From NCBI GenBank assembly GCA_965222645.1, contig OZ244968.1, positions 6,014,001 to 6,078,000 on the forward strand: a stretch of DNA of 64,000 nt, written 5' to 3'. The position numbers and the translations under genes are program-made. The stretch's first letter is position 1. Every line of letters begins with the position of its first letter. The notes below the pieces were generated by a model. It saw nothing but the letters and a program-made list of their open reading frames with translations, did not search any database and was not told where the DNA came from. This stretch comes from JABDMH01 sp965222645 (GTDB lineage Bacteria; Bacteroidota; Bacteroidia; Chitinophagales; Saprospiraceae). Shown in pieces: positions 62,228 through 64,000 of the stretch.

Positions 62228-62461
62228 ATGACTCTCTTAATTTTCTCTGCAACTCTTCTACTGATTATCATCGTACTAAATAGGGCTGATCGAGCCGGTA
62301 GGAAACTCATGGAAACTCAAGAGATTACGGGATCAAAGTTGACAGTAGATACGGTTCCTGGATCTGCGGTGATACGTCCAAAGCCAGTCCCAACTAAGAT
62401 GATATCCTTTCAATCACAGATGGTTCCGGTAAGGATCGATTTCAACTCAAATAAGAAATAG
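62228..62461 (+). CDS. Small membrane-anchored hypothetical protein (77 aa)
   Basis: 77 residues. One N-terminal membrane segment (LLIFSATLLLIIIVLNRA, about 3-20) is followed by a 55-residue soluble tail rich in proline and lysine (SAVIRPKPVPTKM). It starts 30 bases after the DUF2490 stop and has no close known relative that I can name. It may be co-transcribed with that gene. Its short size leaves some doubt. Confidence 0.5.
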   Translation: MTLLIFSATLLLIIIVLNRADRAGRKLMETQEITGSKLTVDTVPGSAVIRPKPVPTKMISFQSQMVPVRIDFNSNKK

Positions 62462-62630
62462 ATAACAAGGCAGGAATCATTGCTTTGAATATTTGCCAAG
62501 AACTATTTTTTGCTGTTTCTTTGTAGCCATATCAAATGCTCATTTGTTGTCCTGATTTGTGGTTTTGTGAAGGTCAATCCACAATAAACTTACTTATACT
62601 GAGTGTGAGGTCTCAGGCAACAAATTTGGC

Positions 62631-64000
62631 ATGATTTTCAAGGAATTAAGTAAACAATTACAGCGGGCTAGATATATGGCTGAAAGAGGAAAAGCGGGGA
62701 CCAGGAAATGGTGCATTTTTGCGGTTGAAGACGATGAAGTGTACTTAAAGTTTATCAAGTATATTCTCCAGCTCAACCCCGATCACAAAGTGCATACCTT
62801 TACGACAGGCGAAGCTTGCCTGAATAATCTGCACTTACAGCCTGACATCATTATACTTGACTTGTCATTACCTGATGCAGAGGGACAGGATGTTTTCGAC
62901 AAGATTAAGGAGTCTAATATCCTGACTAACGTGGTCATTTTGTCGGCACAGCAGGATATTGCGAAAGCGGTGCATCTGCTCAAAGAGGGTGCATTTGACT
63001 ACATTTCTAAGGATAAAGAAACCAGAGACCGGTTACTTCATACAATCCAGCACATTAAAAATCAGCAATCTCTGCGAGACGAGATTAGACAGCTGGAGAC
63101 CAAATTGGATGATGATAAAAGGCCGTTTGGTGATATGATCAACGGCTCTAGCCATGCCATTGAGAAAGCCATTGACCTCGCGAAGAAAGCCGCACAATCG
63201 GATATCACGGTATCCATCACCGGTGAGACGGGCACTGGCAAGGAAGTCATCGCAAAGAGTATCCATTACAATTCTGGAAGAAGGAAAGGACCATTTAAGG
63301 CCATAAATATGGCGGCTATCCCATCTGAACTTTTGGAAAGTGAATTGTTCGGATACAAAGAAGGCGCATTTACAGGAGCCACTTCAGACCGGAAGGGGAT
63401 GTTTGAACTCGCCGATACCGGTACACTTTTCCTTGATGAGATTGCAGAGATGCCCCTATCTACGCAGACCAAAATATTGCGGGCATTGCAGGAAAGGGAA
63501 GTAACTCCCGTTGGTGCTGAAAAATCGATCCCAATAAATTGCAGAATCATTAGTGCTACACATAAAGACCTCCGCAAAGAGGTACAGGATGGTAATTTCA
63601 GACAGGACCTGTTTTTTAGATTAATGGGGTTGCCCATTCCATTGCCACCACTGCGGGAAAGAGGGAAGGACATCATCGTTTTAGCCGAATTTTTCTTAGC
63701 CGATCTGGCCAAGGAAAATCCTGAGGACAGAAAATTCTTATCTCCCGATGCCAAGACCAAATTATTACAATATTACTTTCCGGGAAATGTACGAGAACTG
63801 AAAGCAATCATTGAACTCGCTAGCGTGCTATGCGACACAACCATCATAGATGCAAAGCATTTGAAACTCAATCCAATCGATATTGGTTCTTCTGATTTCT
63901 TCGAAACGGGATTGACTATGGAACAGTACAAGCAAAAGATTATCAAGCATTATTTGAATATGTACAGCAATAATGTTTCACAAGCCGCAACCGCATTGGG
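62631..64000 (+). CDS. Sigma-54-dependent response regulator, NtrC family (partial)
   Basis: Starts at ATG 62631 (a second possible start is 62676, MAERGKAGTRKW). 456 codons are visible; the gene runs off the window. The receiver domain (about 28-145) has the acidic pocket EDDE and the phospho-acceptor Asp in IIILDLSLPD. The AAA+ domain carries Walker A GETGTGKE (about 198-205), the sigma-54 contact loop GAFTGA (about 245-250) and Walker B TLFLDEIAEM. The C-terminal helix-turn-helix begins near the edge (HYLNMYSNNVSQAATAL). It activates transcription with sigma-54 after phosphorylation by a histidine kinase, which is not in this window. Confidence 0.94.
   Translation, partial: MIFKELSKQLQRARYMAERGKAGTRKWCIFAVEDDEVYLKFIKYILQLNPDHKVHTFTTGEACLNNLHLQPDIIILDLSLPDAEGQDVFDKIKESNILTNVVILSAQQDIAKAVHLLKEGAFDYISKDKETRDRLLHTIQHIKNQQSLRDEIRQLETKLDDDKRPFGDMINGSSHAIEKAIDLAKKAAQSDITVSITGETGTGKEVIAKSIHYNSGRRKGPFKAINMAAIPSELLESELFGYKEGAFTGATSDRKGMFELADTGTLFLDEIAEMPLSTQTKILRALQEREVTPVGAEKSIPINCRIISATHKDLRKEVQDGNFRQDLFFRLMGLPIPLPPLRERGKDIIVLAEFFLADLAKENPEDRKFLSPDAKTKLLQYYFPGNVRELKAIIELASVLCDTTIIDAKHLKLNPIDIGSSDFFETGLTMEQYKQKIIKHYLNMYSNNVSQAATAL

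Noticed and set aside
1..64000. CRISPR array, prophage or insertion sequence
   Set aside because: No regular spaced repeats, no transposase, integrase or phage structural gene was recognised on either strand.

Overview
The window looks like the chromosome of a Bacteroidota species, most probably a marine or freshwater member of the Saprospiria (Lewinella/Haliscomenobacter-like). Pointers are the SusC/SusD pair, DUF3822 next to rsmD, an alpha-2-macroglobulin of nearly 2000 residues, a GGGP-type UbiA prenyltransferase, a CxxC-less Mrp ATPase, PyrR-PyrB, moderate GC, weak ribosome binding sites and promoter-like TTTG-N19-TAnnTTTG signals. The assignment is inference from gene content. No rRNA, tRNA, CRISPR array, insertion sequence or prophage was recognised.

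Region 1 (1-10.7 kb, minus strand) carries a partial serine acetyltransferase and a sugar-utilisation block: an orphan TRAP solute-binding lipoprotein, SusC, SusD, a strong terminator, then a double-DUF1080 protein, a Tat-exported Gfo/Idh/MocA oxidoreductase and a YiaK/DlgD-type sugar-acid reductase. Together they suggest uptake of a glycoside or sugar acid and its breakdown by an oxidative (3-keto-glycoside-like) route.

Region 2 (10.8-30.2 kb) is mainly housekeeping: tyrosyl-tRNA synthetase with an altered HIGH motif, an FtsX/LolE-like permease followed by a HEXXH protein, CorA, class Ia ribonucleotide reductase (nrdB-nrdA), a P-loop kinase, a PhyH dioxygenase, a YgiQ radical-SAM protein, an RluA-type pseudouridine synthase, a RibF fused to a family-2 glycosyltransferase, then apbC-nfu-pyrF-mmcQ-FAD oxidase in one tight run.

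Region 3 (30.3-49.6 kb) has the giant alpha-2-macroglobulin lipoprotein with its own promoter and terminator, a DUF697/SHOCT protein, tsaD, a DUF3822-rsmD group, argS-glnS-pyrR-pyrB, a TlpA-like thioredoxin, and a five-gene minus-strand operon fdx-iscX-kdsC-ubiA-maf.

Region 4 (49.8-64 kb) is more accessory: a protein with two CbbX-type AAA+ domains and a duplicated N-terminal module, a methyltransferase, a barrel-like protein with a very basic tail, a tandem pair of zinc-ribbon membrane proteins, several lipoproteins and small proteins, an SDR dehydrogenase, an FKBP isomerase, a serine hydrolase, and the start of a sigma-54 response regulator that runs off the window. Two intergenic stretches (23.17-23.26 kb and 57.5-57.86 kb) hold palindrome-rich repeats of the kind often dispersed in Bacteroidota genomes. 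The most notable points are the RibF-glycosyltransferase fusion, the tandem AAA+ protein, the glycoside locus, the TyrRS motif change and a perfect 15-bp hairpin after the macroglobulin terminator.
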